Notes under the pieces: model-generated
Database searches by the model: none
What the model saw: the letters and a program-made list of their open reading frames with translations, nothing else
Told to the model about the DNA's origin: nothing
Shown: piece after piece, positions 1-11,587 of the stretch
How positions within the stretch are numbered: the stretch's first letter is position 1
Layout of the letters: every line of letters starts with the position of its first letter
Program-made: the position numbers and the translations under genes
NCBI RefSeq assembly: GCF_002631185.1
Contig: NZ_PDNU01000004.1
Location: forward strand, 62,001 to 126,000
Source of the DNA: Teichococcus rhizosphaerae
GTDB taxonomy: Bacteria > Pseudomonadota > Alphaproteobacteria > Acetobacterales > Acetobacteraceae
DNA length: 64,000 nucleotides
Direction: 5' to 3'

Positions 1-2
1 AA

Positions 3-2459
<2,457 letters not shown>

Positions 2460-2517
2460 GGCCCAGGCCCGGGCGGGAGGGGCGGCCGCCTCTCCTTCCG
2501 GGCGCCGCATGAAAGCA

Positions 2518-2550
2518 GGGCGCGCCCCCAGGCCGGGGGCGCGCCCTTTT
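2518..2550 (+). terminator. Rho-independent terminator of acnA
   Basis: A perfect 12-bp stem (2518-2529 paired with 2535-2546) closes a five-base loop and runs directly into TTTT. It lies about 60 bases after the aconitase stop codon and is correctly oriented for it. Confidence 0.85.
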
Positions 2551-2600
2551 CACGTTCCGCGGCGGGCTTCAGGCCCGGTGAGCGCCGCCCCCGGCCGGCT

Positions 2601-2720
2601 TCAGCTTTCGGGTCGCTGCACCCGGACCGGCCCGAAGAGCGGCGCGTTCCAGGGCAGGTCCATCAGGCCGCGCAGGGCGTTGCGGGGCGTGAGGGGCTGC
2701 TGGCGGGTGGTCCAGGACAT
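2601..2720 (-). CDS. Putative 39-residue small protein
   Basis: No family recognised. The frame begins MSWTTRQQPL, is rich in Arg, Pro and Leu, and has no membrane segment or signal peptide. The start is supported by an AGGAG sequence eight bases before the ATG, a much better ribosome site than most shadow frames here have. Immediately upstream lies an unusually AT-rich stretch with two inverted repeats (2744-2760 and 2791-2806), as expected for a regulated promoter. It reads toward acnA and ends about 50 bases from that gene's terminator. A longer in-frame version starting at 2792 would read through the operator-like repeats and has no ribosome site. Existence as a translated gene is inference. 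Confidence 0.45.
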   Translation of the reverse strand: MSWTTRQQPLTPRNALRGLMDLPWNAPLFGPVRVQRPES

Positions 2721-2743
2721 GGAAGCGTCTCCTCTGTTGAGCG

Positions 2744-2760
2744 ACCATATTGAGTATGGT
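2744..2760. promoter_or_regulatory. Operator-like inverted repeat (ACCATA-N5-TATGGT)
   Basis: A perfect 6-bp inverted repeat with a five-base spacer lies about 25 bases before the ATG of the 39-codon minus-strand ORF. On the minus strand TTGTTC, then 17 bases, then TCAATA could serve as -35 and -10 boxes, which would place this repeat across the -10. The location suggests a repressor site; no binding protein can be named. Confidence 0.4.
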
Positions 2761-2790
2761 TTCGAAGGGTGAACAATTCCTGAATCGCCC

Positions 2791-2806
2791 ATGAACTGGA
2801 GTTCAT
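2791..2806. promoter_or_regulatory. Inverted repeat ATGAACT-GG-AGTTCAT
   Basis: Perfect 7-bp arms with a two-base spacer lie 31 bases beyond the first inverted repeat, between the small minus-strand ORF and the plus-strand lipid kinase. It could be a second operator or an activator site for either gene. Confidence 0.4.
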
Positions 2807-2890
2807 CCAGGCGGAAATCCGCCGCTTTCTCCGGCCCACCGCAACCGCCCTGCTCAGGCCGCGTTCGGGCGCTGGAGACCCGTCCCGTCC

Positions 2891-3844
2891 ATGCGCGCCA
2901 CCCTGTTGCTGAACCCCCGCTCCGGCACGCTGCTGGGCGAGCCCGCGCTCGCCGAGGCCTTGCCGGCGGCGCTGCGCCGCGCGGGCTTCGCGCTCACCGT
3001 CATCCCGCCCGACGCGGCGCCCGACCTGCCCGGCCGCATCGCCCTGGCCCTGGCCACCGCGCCGGAGGCGCTGATCGTCGGCGGCGGGGACGGCACCATC
3101 CGCAGCGCCGCCGCCGCCCTGCGCGGCACCGGCATCGCGCTCGGCGTGCTGCCGCTCGGCACCATGAACCTGCTGGCGCGCGACCTCGGCCTGCCGCTGG
3201 CGCCGCTGGAGGCCGCCGCCGCGCTGGGCCGCGCGCGGGTCGCGCCGATCGACCTGGCGGAGGTGAATGGCGAGATCTTCCTGTGCCAGTCCGTCATCGG
3301 CCTGCCCAACCGGATCGGCCAGCACCGCGAGCGCTCGCGCGGCGATGCGCGTCTGGCCTCGCGCTGGCGGGTGGTGGTGGGGGCGGCGCGCGCCTTCTGG
3401 CGGCACCCGCCGCTGCGGCTCGGCCTGCGCCTCGGCACGCCCGGGCAGCCGCCCGAGGCGGCGCCGGTGCTGCGGGTCTGGACCCGCGCCCTGTCCGTGG
3501 TGAACAACGCCTATGAGGAGGCGCCCGGCGCGCTGTTCCACCGCCCGAAGCTCGATGGCGGCATCCTCGCCCTGCATGTGGCGCGCGATTTCGGCCTGTG
3601 GTGGCTGCTGCGGCTGCTGCTGGCCATGGCGGCGGGGCGCTGGCGCCGGCGGCCCGACCTGCTCACCCGCCGCGCGGCGGCCATCACCATCCATGCCCGC
3701 AAGCGCCACCTCTGGGTGGTGAACGATGGCGAGGCGCTGCTGCTGGAGACGCCGCTGCACTACCGCATCCACCCCCGGGCGCTGCGCGTGCTGGTGCCGC
3801 CCGGCCGCGGCGATGCCACGGAAGCAGGGGCGGAGGCCGGTTGA
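2891..3844 (+). CDS. Diacylglycerol kinase-family lipid kinase
   Basis: A cytosolic kinase of the DAGK catalytic-domain family (DgkB/YegS type) that phosphorylates a lipid such as diacylglycerol, or possibly a sphingoid base. The 317 residues begin with LLNPRSGT. The nucleotide-binding loop GGGDGTIRSAA is near residue 63 and LGVLPLGTMNLLARDLGLP near 85, both diagnostic. The C-terminal half carries the beta-sandwich domain typical of YegS. It may form a unit with the metallophosphoesterase 78 bases downstream. The exact lipid substrate cannot be read from sequence. Confidence 0.88.
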   Translation: MRATLLLNPRSGTLLGEPALAEALPAALRRAGFALTVIPPDAAPDLPGRIALALATAPEALIVGGGDGTIRSAAAALRGTGIALGVLPLGTMNLLARDLGLPLAPLEAAAALGRARVAPIDLAEVNGEIFLCQSVIGLPNRIGQHRERSRGDARLASRWRVVVGAARAFWRHPPLRLGLRLGTPGQPPEAAPVLRVWTRALSVVNNAYEEAPGALFHRPKLDGGILALHVARDFGLWWLLRLLLAMAAGRWRRRPDLLTRRAAAITIHARKRHLWVVNDGEALLLETPLHYRIHPRALRVLVPPGRGDATEAGAEAG

Positions 3845-3922
3845 AGGCGGCGCATCCTTTGGCGCGCGCCGCGCGTTCTGCAAGGCATCGCCCGCCACCA
3901 TGCCCGCCCCGGAAGGAACGTG

Positions 3923-4747
3923 ATGAGCCTGCCACGCCGCATCGACCACATCTCCGACCTGCATTTCGGCCGGGTGGACGAGCGCGTGGCCGGGGCGCTG
4001 ATCGAGACGCTGAACGCCGAGCCGGCCGACCTGGTGGTGATCAGCGGCGACCTGACGATGCGGGCGCGCTCGCGCGAGTACAAGGCGGCGCGCCGCTTCA
4101 TGGAGGCGCTGCGCGCGCCGCTGCTGGTGGTGCCAGGCAACCACGACATCACCAACTACTGGCCGTGGGAGCGCTTCCTGGACCCGTTCGGCCGCTGGCG
4201 CCGCTTCATCGGCGGCGAGACGGAGCCGGTGTGGCGCGACGACCATGTGGCGGTGATCGGGCTGAACACGGTGGTGCGGGGCGGGCTGAACCTCTCCTGG
4301 GAGGGGGGGCGGGTGAAGCGCCACCGCCTGAAGCGCCTGCTGAACCGGCTGGAGGAGCTGCCGCCCGGGCTGTTCCGCATCGTCGTGGCGCACCACCCCT
4401 TCCTGGCGCCGGAGGATGCGCCGGACACGCCCCTGGCCCGCCGCGCGGCGCCGGCGCTGGAGGCGCTGCAGCGCGCGGGGGTGCGGCTGATCCTCTCGGG
4501 CCACCTGCACCGGGGCTATGTGCGGCTTCACCGCGGCGCCGCCGCGCCGGACACGCGGAAGCCGGAGCTGCTGGTGGTGCAGGCCGGCTCGGCCATCTCC
4601 ACCCGGCTGCGCGGCGAGCCCAACGCCTATAACCGCATCGTCATCCAGGACCACGCGGCGCGCATCGAGCCGCGCCGCTGGAACGGCGAGGCCTGGATCA
4701 GCGCCCCCGCCCCCGCCTGGCCCACCACGATGCTGGCGGAAGGCTGA
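3923..4747 (+). CDS. Calcineurin-like metallophosphoesterase
   Basis: A dinuclear-metal phosphoesterase of 274 residues. All metal-binding signatures are in order: DLHFGR near residue 12, GDLTMR near 44, GNHD near 72, HHPF near 155 and GHLHRGY near 194. The ATG at 3923 is preceded by GGAAGG at six bases; a GTG three bases earlier is also in frame. It follows the lipid kinase on the same strand, so a phospholipid or UDP-diacylglucosamine-like substrate is possible, but the family also includes cyclic-nucleotide phosphodiesterases. It converges with the MFS gene, leaving only seven bases between stops. Confidence 0.88.
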   Translation: MSLPRRIDHISDLHFGRVDERVAGALIETLNAEPADLVVISGDLTMRARSREYKAARRFMEALRAPLLVVPGNHDITNYWPWERFLDPFGRWRRFIGGETEPVWRDDHVAVIGLNTVVRGGLNLSWEGGRVKRHRLKRLLNRLEELPPGLFRIVVAHHPFLAPEDAPDTPLARRAAPALEALQRAGVRLILSGHLHRGYVRLHRGAAAPDTRKPELLVVQAGSAISTRLRGEPNAYNRIVIQDHAARIEPRRWNGEAWISAPAPAWPTTMLAEG

Positions 4748-4754
4748 GCCGCCC

Positions 4755-5900
4755 TCAGCGGATGGGCAGCCGCCAGGCCAGCGGCAGCGCCAGGGCGCAA
4801 AGCCCCGCCATCAGCAGGAACACCCCGCCGCCCCAAGCCGCATGGAGCGGCCCCGAGAGCAGGGTGAACACCCCCATCAGCAGCCCGACGCCGAGTGCCG
4901 CGTGCAGCGCCTGCGCCGTGCCCGCCTGGGCGGGCGGCACCAGCCGCAGGATCATGTGCATCGCGGCCAGGTGCTGCGCGCCGAAGGTCAGGGCGTGCAG
5001 CAGCTGCATCAGCGCCAGGGCCGGCAGCCAGGCGGTGGTAGCCATCAGCCCCCAGCGCAGCACGCCCGCGCCTGCCGCCAGCAGCGCCATGCCGCGCGGC
5101 CCGACCCGCGCCAGCAGAGGGCGCGCCAGCAGGAACAGAGCCACCTCCCCCACCACCCCCAGCGCCCAGAGCAGGCCGATGGTGGCGGGCGCGTGCCCCA
5201 TGGAACCCCAGTGGATGCTGCCGAAGCCGTAATAGGCGGCGTGGCTGCTCTGGATCAGCCCGGACAGCAGCAGCAGCCGCGCGAAGCCGGGCAGGCGCAG
5301 CGTGGCGCGGAAGCCGCCCCCCGCCTGCCGCGCCGGCACGGCCGCCGGGCGCGGCATCAGCAGGGTGGCGGCCAGGGTGGCCAGCATGGCCGCGCCGATC
5401 ATCACCGGCACCGCGCCATGGCCCCACAGCCCGACCAGCCAGCCGGCCAGCACCGCCGCCGCCATGAAGGCCACGGAGCCGGCCGCGCGCACCGGCCCGT
5501 AGTCCAGCAGCCCCTGCCGCGCGGCGGCGAGGCAGAGCGCGTCCGCCAGCGGCACCTGCGGCGCCATGGCGATGCCGAGCAGCACCTGCACCAGGATGAA
5601 GCCCAGCAACCCCGCCGCCAGCAGGAAGCCGCCCGCCACCAGCAGGCCCAGCAGCGCCAGCCCGCCCAGCAGCAGCCGGGCATCGCCCAGCGCATCCGCC
5701 CAGCGCCCGGCCGCCGGCCCCGCCAGCAGCCGCGCCAGCGAGCCCAGCGCCAGGGCCAGCGCGATCTCGCCGGATGACAGGCCCTGCGCGGCCAGGAAGG
5801 CCGGCAGGAAGGGCTGCGTGACGCCGATGGCGGCGAAGATGGCGCTCAGCAGCAGGACGTGGCGGAGCACGGGAAAGCGAAGGGCGGAAATGGCGGGCAC
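4755..5900 (-). CDS. MFS transporter, HcaT-like (MFS_1_like)
   Basis: An integral inner-membrane carrier of 381 residues made almost entirely of hydrophobic helices, consistent with 12 segments. The N-terminal VTQPFLPAFLAAQGLSSGEI and the GRWADALGDAR loop between helices 2 and 3 resemble the 3-phenylpropionate transporter-like branch (HcaT, YhjX-like MFS_1). The substrate is unknown. It sits downstream of the chemoreceptor on the same strand, 72 bases away. No regulator is adjacent. Confidence 0.8.
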   Translation of the reverse strand: MPAISALRFPVLRHVLLLSAIFAAIGVTQPFLPAFLAAQGLSSGEIALALALGSLARLLAGPAAGRWADALGDARLLLGGLALLGLLVAGGFLLAAGLLGFILVQVLLGIAMAPQVPLADALCLAAARQGLLDYGPVRAAGSVAFMAAAVLAGWLVGLWGHGAVPVMIGAAMLATLAATLLMPRPAAVPARQAGGGFRATLRLPGFARLLLLSGLIQSSHAAYYGFGSIHWGSMGHAPATIGLLWALGVVGEVALFLLARPLLARVGPRGMALLAAGAGVLRWGLMATTAWLPALALMQLLHALTFGAQHLAAMHMILRLVPPAQAGTAQALHAALGVGLLMGVFTLLSGPLHAAWGGGVFLLMAGLCALALPLAWRLPIR

Positions 5901-5972
5901 CAGGGAAGCGGAAAGCGGCGGAGCGGAAAGGCGGCGGGCCGGACCGCGCCCGCCGAGGCCTTCCCTTCTGCC

Positions 5973-7661
5973 TCAGGCCCGCTCGATGCGCAGCAGGAAT
6001 CCGTCCACCGCTCCCCGCAGCGCGGCGTTGCGCTGCTGCAGGCCGAGCGCCGCCTCGGACAGGCGGGTGACCTCCTGCTGCGCCTCGCCGGCGGCGCCGC
6101 GCACCTCGCCGCTGCGGCGGGCCACCTCGCCCGTGCCATGGGCGGCGGCGGCGGCGGCGCGGGCGATCTCGCGGGTGGCGGCGCCCTGCTCCTCCACCGC
6201 CGCGGCAATGCTGCCGCTGATGCGGTCCACCTCCGCGATGGTGCCGGCGATGCCGCTGATCGCCTCCACGGCGGCGCCGGTCGCCTGGCGCATGGCGGCG
6301 ATCTGGCTGCCGATCTCCTCGGTGGCGCGCGCCGTCTGGCCGGCGAGGTTCTTCACCTCGGAGGCGACCACGGCGAAGCCCTTGCCCGCCTCGCCGGCGC
6401 GCGCCGCCTCGATCGTGGCATTGAGCGCCAGCAGGTTGGTCTGGCCCGCGATGTCGCCGATCAGCTTCACCACGTCGCCGATGCGCGCCGCCGCCTCGGT
6501 CAGGCTCTGCACCGTCCGGTCGCTGCGGCGGGCGGCCTCGGCCGCGCCGGCGGTGACCTGGGTGGCCTGGGCGGTCTGCCGGGCGATCTCCTGCACCGCC
6601 GAGGCCATCTGCTCGGCGGCGGCGGCCACGGTGCGCACCTCCTGCGCCGTGCCGTCGGCGGCGCCGGCCATGGCGCCGCCCGCCTGGGTGGTGTGGTCGG
6701 CCACGCGCCGCAGCGTGCCGGCCGCCTCCCCCACCGCCTGGGCGGCCTGGGAAAGCCCGGCCATGGCGGCGTCCACCTCCTGGCGGAAGGTTCCCACCGC
6801 GCCGGCATAGACCTCGGCGCGTTGCAGGCGGGCGGTGGCGGCCTCCCGCGCCTGCTCCTCCAGCGTCCGGGCATGGCGCAGGTTCTCGCGCAGGTTCTCG
6901 GCCGCGCCCGCCAGCACGCCGATCTCGTCGGCGCGGGCGGCGCCGGGCACGGGCCGGTCCAGGTCGCCGGCCGCCATGCTGGCGATGCCGCCCGTGGTGG
7001 CCGAAAGGGGGCGCAGGATGCTGCGGCGGACGGTGACGACCAGCACGCCCCCCAGCAGGGCGAGCCCCGTGCAGACCAGCATCAGCAGCATGACGGAAAG
7101 GCGGTCCGCATAGGCGATCGCCTCCTGCGCCGTCCGTTGGCTGGCGGCCCCGGCGCTGCTGGCGGCCCTGTCCAGCATGTCGTTCAGCACCCGCCGGTTG
7201 GCCCGGTTGGTCTCGTTGTTGCCCATCATGTTGGCGGCGGCGGGCCCTTCCGCCACGCCCAGGCGGGCGATCTCGGCGCGGAACCGCACGAACTCGCCGG
7301 CGACGCGCGCCAGTTCCTCGAAGGCCGGCCGCTCCTCCGGCCGCAGCAGGGACTGCCAGGCCGCCATCTCGGCTTCCAGCCCGGAAAGGGCGCGGCGCAG
7401 CGAGGCGGCGGCCTTTTCCGCATCGGCGCCCGGCGCCGCGAAATAGAGCAGGCGGCTGTCGGAGACCGCCTCCATCACCCGCCCGTTCACCCGCTCCACC
7501 TGCCAGGCGACCGCCCCGCTCCGCTGCGTCGCGCGCACCTCCTCCTGGTAGCTGGAGAGCGCCCACATGGCGAAGCAGGCCGTGACCAGCGCCACCAGCG
7601 CCGAAAGTCCCAGCAGGAGGTAAAGGCGCGTGGCGAGCGAGCGCGACAGCCAGCCGATCAT
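5973..7661 (-). CDS. Methyl-accepting chemotaxis protein
   Basis: A transmembrane chemoreceptor of 562 residues that would signal to CheA through CheW. One membrane helix lies at about 12-35 and a second at about 190-210, flanking a periplasmic four-helix-type sensor rich in Ala and Glu. A HAMP segment (RRSILRPLS onward) follows, then the signalling domain with the hairpin tip [21 protein letters not shown] chose the ATG at 7661 (MIGWLSRSL) because AGAGG sits six bases before it; the 26 in-frame codons upstream have no such site. No pentapeptide CheR tether is seen at the C-terminus. The ligand is unknown. Confidence 0.92.
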   Translation of the reverse strand: MIGWLSRSLATRLYLLLGLSALVALVTACFAMWALSSYQEEVRATQRSGAVAWQVERVNGRVMEAVSDSRLLYFAAPGADAEKAAASLRRALSGLEAEMAAWQSLLRPEERPAFEELARVAGEFVRFRAEIARLGVAEGPAAANMMGNNETNRANRRVLNDMLDRAASSAGAASQRTAQEAIAYADRLSVMLLMLVCTGLALLGGVLVVTVRRSILRPLSATTGGIASMAAGDLDRPVPGAARADEIGVLAGAAENLRENLRHARTLEEQAREAATARLQRAEVYAGAVGTFRQEVDAAMAGLSQAAQAVGEAAGTLRRVADHTTQAGGAMAGAADGTAQEVRTVAAAAEQMASAVQEIARQTAQATQVTAGAAEAARRSDRTVQSLTEAAARIGDVVKLIGDIAGQTNLLALNATIEAARAGEAGKGFAVVASEVKNLAGQTARATEEIGSQIAAMRQATGAAVEAISGIAGTIAEVDRISGSIAAAVEEQGAATREIARAAAAAAHGTGEVARRSGEVRGAAGEAQQEVTRLSEAALGLQQRNAALRGAVDGFLLRIERA

Positions 7662-7796
7662 CGGAGCCTCTCTTCGTCCCGGACATGCCGCCGGGCGCGA
7701 AAGGGGCCGGCCAGGCGCGGCCATCCTCGGCGGGCGCATGCTTCCATTCCGTTAAGGCGCCCCCGGCCAAATGGCGCCGCCACGCGCGCCGCGGTT

Positions 7797-7816
7797 GCCA
7801 AGCCCCCCCGCTTGGC
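7797..7816. repeat. Inverted repeat in the helicase leader
   Basis: GCCAAGC, six C residues, then GCTTGGC forms a perfect 7-bp hairpin ending 16 bases before the helicase ATG. There is no U-tract, so it is more likely a leader structure or protein site than a terminator. Confidence 0.4.
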
Positions 7817-7832
7817 CCACTTAGAGCGGCAG

Positions 7833-10730
7833 ATGCCCGTTCCCGCCCCGTACTCGTCCTCCACCGCCTCCATGTTTCCCGCGCGCGTCAAGGCCGTCCT
7901 GGGTCCGACCAACACCGGCAAGACCCACCTGGCCATCACCCGCATGCTGGCGCATGAGACCGGCATCATCGGCTTTCCGCTGCGGCTCCTGGCGCGGGAG
8001 AACTACGACCGCATGGTGGCCGTGAAAGGCGAGCGGCAGGTCGCCCTCATCACCGGCGAGGAGAAGATCCTGCCGCCCGGCGCCAAGTGGTTCGCCTGCA
8101 CGGTGGAGGCCATGCCGCTCGACCGGCGGGTGGAGTTCGTGGCGGTGGACGAGATCCAGCTCTGCGCCGACCCGGACCGCGGCCATGTCTTCACCGAGCG
8201 GCTGCTGCATGCCCGCGGCATGGTCGAGACCATGTTCCTCGGCGCCGAGACCATCCGCCCGCTGCTGCAGCGGCTGGTGCCGCAGGCCGAGATCGAGACG
8301 CGGCCGCGCCTGTCGCAGCTCCACTACGCGGGGCCGGCCAAGCTGACGCGGCTGCCGCCCCGCTCCGCCGTGGTCGCCTTCTCCGCCAGCGAGGTCTACG
8401 CCATCGCCGAGGCGATCCGCCGCCGGCGCGGCGGCTGCGCGGTGGTGATGGGCCGCCTTTCCCCGCGCACCCGCAACGCCCAGGTGGCGCTCTACCAGAA
8501 CCGCGAGGTGGACTTCCTGGTGGCGACGGACGCCATCGGCATGGGGCTGAACATGGACGTGGACCATGTGGCCTTCGCCAGCCTGCAGAAGTTCGACGGC
8601 CACCGCCCCCGCCCCCTTTCGGCGCAGGAGGCGGCGCAGATCGCCGGCCGCGCCGGGCGCGGCATGCGCGACGGCTCCTTTGGCGTCACCGCCGACTGCC
8701 CGCCCCTGCCGGACGAGATGGTGGCCAAGATCGAGGGCCACCACTTCGAGTCGCTGAGCACGCTCGCCTGGCGCAACGCCGACCTGGACCTGTCCGGCAT
8801 CGACGCCCTGCTCGACAGCCTGGCCGCGCCGCCGCCCGTGCCCGGCCTCGCCAAGGGCAACGACGCGACCGACCACATCACGCTGGAGGCCCTTTCGCGC
8901 GATCCGGAGATCCGCCGCCTCGCCCGCGGCAAGGCGCGCATGCGGCTGCTGTGGGAAGCCTGCCAGATCCCGGATTTCCGCAAGCTGGCCGATGACAGCC
9001 ACACCAAGCTCTGCGCCCGGGTCTTCGGCCATCTGGTCAAGGACGGGCACCTGCCCGCCGACTGGGTGGCCGGCCAGATCGCGCAATGCGCCACCACCGA
9101 GGGCGACCTCGACACGCTGATGACACGCCTCTCGGCGATTCGAGTCTGGACCTATATCGCGGCGCGTGCAGACTGGGTGCGCGACGCCGCCCGTTTCCAG
9201 GACGCCGCCCGCGCCGCCGAGGATGCCGTCAGCGATGCCCTGCATGAGCGCCTGACCGCCCGCTTCGTCGATCGCCGCGCGGCGCACCTGATACGGCGGC
9301 TCGACGAATCAGCCGACGAGCTGCTCTCCGCCGTCAACCGGCAGGGTGAAGTGGTGGTGGAAGGCCACCCGGTTGGCCAAGTGAAGGGTTTCGTGTTTGA
9401 ACCCGATGCCGCTGCGGGTAATGGGGAAGAGCGCAAGCTTGTCCTGCGTGCCGCCCGCCGTGCCTTGCAGAGTGAGATGCCGAAGCGCGTGACTGAGATC
9501 GAAACCGCGTCCGACGACGCTTTCGCCCTGACCCCGTCCCACCGCATCACCTGGAACGGTGACGAGGTCGCCCGCCTGCGGCCCGGGCCCGCCCCGGACA
9601 AGCCGCTGGTCGAGCCGCTGCCCTCCGACCTCCTCGACGGCGCGCAGCGCGAGCGCCTCCGGGCACGGCTCGCCACCTGGATCGAGGCGGCGATCAAGCG
9701 GGAGTTCGCCCCGCTCGACACGGTGGAGGCCAAGGCGGCCGAGGACGGCACGCTGCGCGGCCCGGCCTTCCGCCTGCGCGAGTATCTCGGCCTGGTGCCC
9801 GGCGGCACCGAGGCGGAGGTGAACCCCGAGCTGCGGCAGAAGCTGAAGGCGATCGGCATCCGCGCCGGCCGCTTCGCGCTCTACCTGCCCGAGATGCTGA
9901 AGCCCAAGCCCATGGCGCTGCGCGCCCAGCTCTGGGCGCTCAAGGCGGATTGCGACGTGCCGTCCGTGCCGGGCGGCGGCCTGGTGTCCGTGCCGCCGCC
10001 GGAAGGCTGGCCGGAAGGCTTCGCCGCCACCATGGGCTGGGTGCAGGCCGGGCCCGTGCTGCTGCGCCTGGACGTGGCCGAGCGCGTGGCGGGCGAGCTT
10101 GGCCACCTGACGCGCCGCGCCCCCGCCATGCTGCCGCCCGATGTCGCCAGCCGCCTCGGCGTCAAGGCCGACATCCTGCCCGGCGTGCTGCAGGCGCTGG
10201 GCTTCCGCCTGCTGGCGCCGGAGCCGATGGCCGAGGATGCGTTCGGCCCGCCCGCTCCCGCCATGGTCAGCGCCCGTCGCGAGGATCGCGGCCGCTTCCG
10301 CCCGGGCGGGCGCCCCGAGGGGCGCCAGGGCGAGCGGCGCGACGGCCGGCAGCCCGACCGCCGCCCCGAGCGGGGTGGCGAGCGCGGCCCGCGCCCGCCG
10401 CGCGAGGCCGCCCCCGCCGCCGAGGGCGCGGCCGAGGGCGCGAGCCCGGCGCCGGAGCGCGAGCCGCGCCGCGAGCGTGGCCCGCGCGACCAGGCCGGTG
10501 GCGCGCCCCGCTTCCAGGGCAAGGGCGGCCCCCGCCCGCAAGGAGAGCGCCCTCAGGGCGAGCGGCGGCCGCAGGGCGATCGCGGCGATGGCCCGCGCGA
10601 CCGGCGCGGCCCGCGCAACGACCGTGGCCAGGAGCCGCGCTCCTTCTCCTTCTCGCCCGAGAAGGGCAAGGGGCCGGACCCGGACAGCCCCTTCGCGGTG
10701 CTGGCGCGACTGAAGCTGGGCAAGGACTGA
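7833..10730 (+). CDS. Suv3-like superfamily 2 RNA helicase with Arg/Gly-rich tail
   Basis: An ATP-dependent helicase of 965 residues related to mitochondrial Suv3/alphaproteobacterial MgpS-type proteins, presumably acting on RNA. Walker A (GPTNTGKTH) is near residue 23 and the DEIQ box near 107. QIAGRAGRGMRDG near 270 is the motif VI arginine finger. A long helical middle region follows. From about residue 810 to the end the protein is a low-complexity tail of Arg, Gly, Pro and Gln with RPQGER-like units, similar in character to RGG RNA-binding tails. The ATG at 7833 or the one 13 codons later is the likely start; the frame is open much further upstream only because of GC bias. The S4 gene follows after one base. 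Confidence 0.87.
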   Translation: MPVPAPYSSSTASMFPARVKAVLGPTNTGKTHLAITRMLAHETGIIGFPLRLLARENYDRMVAVKGERQVALITGEEKILPPGAKWFACTVEAMPLDRRVEFVAVDEIQLCADPDRGHVFTERLLHARGMVETMFLGAETIRPLLQRLVPQAEIETRPRLSQLHYAGPAKLTRLPPRSAVVAFSASEVYAIAEAIRRRRGGCAVVMGRLSPRTRNAQVALYQNREVDFLVATDAIGMGLNMDVDHVAFASLQKFDGHRPRPLSAQEAAQIAGRAGRGMRDGSFGVTADCPPLPDEMVAKIEGHHFESLSTLAWRNADLDLSGIDALLDSLAAPPPVPGLAKGNDATDHITLEALSRDPEIRRLARGKARMRLLWEACQIPDFRKLADDSHTKLCARVFGHLVKDGHLPADWVAGQIAQCATTEGDLDTLMTRLSAIRVWTYIAARADWVRDAARFQDAARAAEDAVSDALHERLTARFVDRRAAHLIRRLDESADELLSAVNRQGEVVVEGHPVGQVKGFVFEPDAAAGNGEERKLVLRAARRALQSEMPKRVTEIETASDDAFALTPSHRITWNGDEVARLRPGPAPDKPLVEPLPSDLLDGAQRERLRARLATWIEAAIKREFAPLDTVEAKAAEDGTLRGPAFRLREYLGLVPGGTEAEVNPELRQKLKAIGIRAGRFALYLPEMLKPKPMALRAQLWALKADCDVPSVPGGGLVSVPPPEGWPEGFAATMGWVQAGPVLLRLDVAERVAGELGHLTRRAPAMLPPDVASRLGVKADILPGVLQALGFRLLAPEPMAEDAFGPPAPAMVSARREDRGRFRPGGRPEGRQGERRDGRQPDRRPERGGERGPRPPREAAPAAEGAAEGASPAPEREPRRERGPRDQAGGAPRFQGKGGPRPQGERPQGERRPQGDRGDGPRDRRGPRNDRGQEPRSFSFSPEKGKGPDPDSPFAVLARLKLGKD

Positions 10731-10731
10731 C

Positions 10732-11088
10732 TTGGCCGCCGGCGGCGACGAGGACCGGGACTGGCAGCGGCTCGACAAGTGGCTGTGGTGCGCGCGGGTG
10801 GCCAAGACCCGCGCGGAGTGTTCCCGCCTCGTGGCGCGCGGCGCGGTGCGGCTGAACCGCCAGCCGGTGGACAAGCCGCATGCCCGGATCCGCCCGGGCG
10901 ACGTGATGACCCTGGCCCTGGGCGGGCCGGAGCGTGGCACGGTCAAGGTCTGGCGCGTCCTGTCCCTCGCCCTCCGGCGCGGCCCCGCCCCCGAGGCGCG
11001 GGCGCTCTACGAGGACCTCACCAGGCCGGCTTCCGCGGAAGCGGCGCCGCCCCAGGTGCCACCCCAGGCGCCACCGGCCGAACCCTGA
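10732..11088 (+). CDS. hslR: S4-domain RNA-binding protein, Hsp15/HslR-like
   Basis: A small cytosolic RNA-binding protein of 118 residues. In E. coli Hsp15 the domain binds free 50S subunits carrying a stalled nascent chain. The S4 fold begins at residue 13 ([20 protein letters not shown]), continues with [21 protein letters not shown], and ends in a Pro/Ala-rich tail. It starts with TTG, one base after the helicase stop, so translation is probably coupled to the helicase. No alternative start exists before the S4 motif. Confidence 0.87.
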   Translation: MAAGGDEDRDWQRLDKWLWCARVAKTRAECSRLVARGAVRLNRQPVDKPHARIRPGDVMTLALGGPERGTVKVWRVLSLALRRGPAPEARALYEDLTRPASAEAAPPQVPPQAPPAEP

Positions 11089-11095
11089 GCCGTGC

Positions 11096-11158
11096 CATGC
11101 CCCAGGCGGGACGCGCCATGCCCCAGGCGGGATGCGCCATGCCCCAGGCGGGGCCGGG
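11096..11158. repeat. Three tandem 21-bp repeats
   Basis: Three consecutive units that begin CATGCCCCAGGCGGG lie at 11096-11116, 11117-11137 and 11138-11158, differing only in the last bases. They fill the gap between the S4 gene and the ferredoxin. The period is a whole number of codons although no convincing gene covers it. Confidence 0.8.
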
Positions 11159-11254
11159 CCATCGCAGAAAGGCGGTTGCGCGGGCGGGGATTGCGGTCCA
11201 TCTCTCCGCCGCGCGCCGGGCTGTGTGGACCGGGTGGCAGAAGGATTGGGGCCC

Positions 11255-11587
11255 GTGACTTACGTCGTCACCGAGAACTGCATTCGCTGCAAGTACATGG
11301 ACTGCGTGGAAGTCTGTCCGGTGGACTGCTTCTATGTGGGCGAGAACATGCTGGTCATTCATCCCGATGAATGCATCGATTGCGGCGTCTGCGAGCCCGA
11401 ATGCCCGGCCGAGGCCATCTTCCCCGACAGCGACGACCGCGCCGCCGAATGGGCCGAGCTGAACCGCACCTATGCCCAGCAATGGCCGAACATCACCCGC
11501 AAGGGCGAGGCCCCGGCCGATGCCGAGGAATGGAACGGCAAGCCCGACAAGAAGGCCCTGTTCGACCCGGCACCGGGCACCGCGTGA
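11255..11587 (+). CDS. fdxA: Seven-iron ferredoxin FdxA
   Basis: A soluble electron carrier of 110 residues with one 3Fe-4S and one 4Fe-4S centre. Cysteines fall at residues 9, 17, 21, 40, 43, 46 and 50 in the classical Azotobacter FdI arrangement (CxxxxxxxCxxxCP and CxxCxxCxxxCP). The C-terminal extension ending in PDKKALFDP is typical of alphaproteobacterial FdxA. The start is GTG at 11255, preceded by AAGGA about ten bases upstream. Its terminator begins within the last codons. Partner enzymes are not encoded nearby. Confidence 0.95.
   Translation: MTYVVTENCIRCKYMDCVEVCPVDCFYVGENMLVIHPDECIDCGVCEPECPAEAIFPDSDDRAAEWAELNRTYAQQWPNITRKGEAPADAEEWNGKPDKKALFDPAPGTA

Noticed and set aside
2663-4654. 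663-codon antisense frame over the lipid kinase and phosphoesterase
   Set aside because: It is a shadow of GC-rich coding on the other strand: extreme Arg, Ala and Gln content, no domain motifs and no ribosome site. The same applies to other long antisense frames across the window.
4627-7770. 1047-codon frame over the MFS and chemoreceptor genes
   Set aside because: Its residues are low-complexity Gly, Arg and Ala and it crosses two convincing genes in another frame. No start signal.
5859-7832. Upstream extension of the helicase frame
   Set aside because: The frame stays open only by GC bias and runs antisense through the chemoreceptor. The Walker A motif lies 23 residues after the ATG at 7833.
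11096-11158. Possible CRISPR fragment
   Set aside because: The units are directly adjacent with no unique spacers and no cas genes are present.
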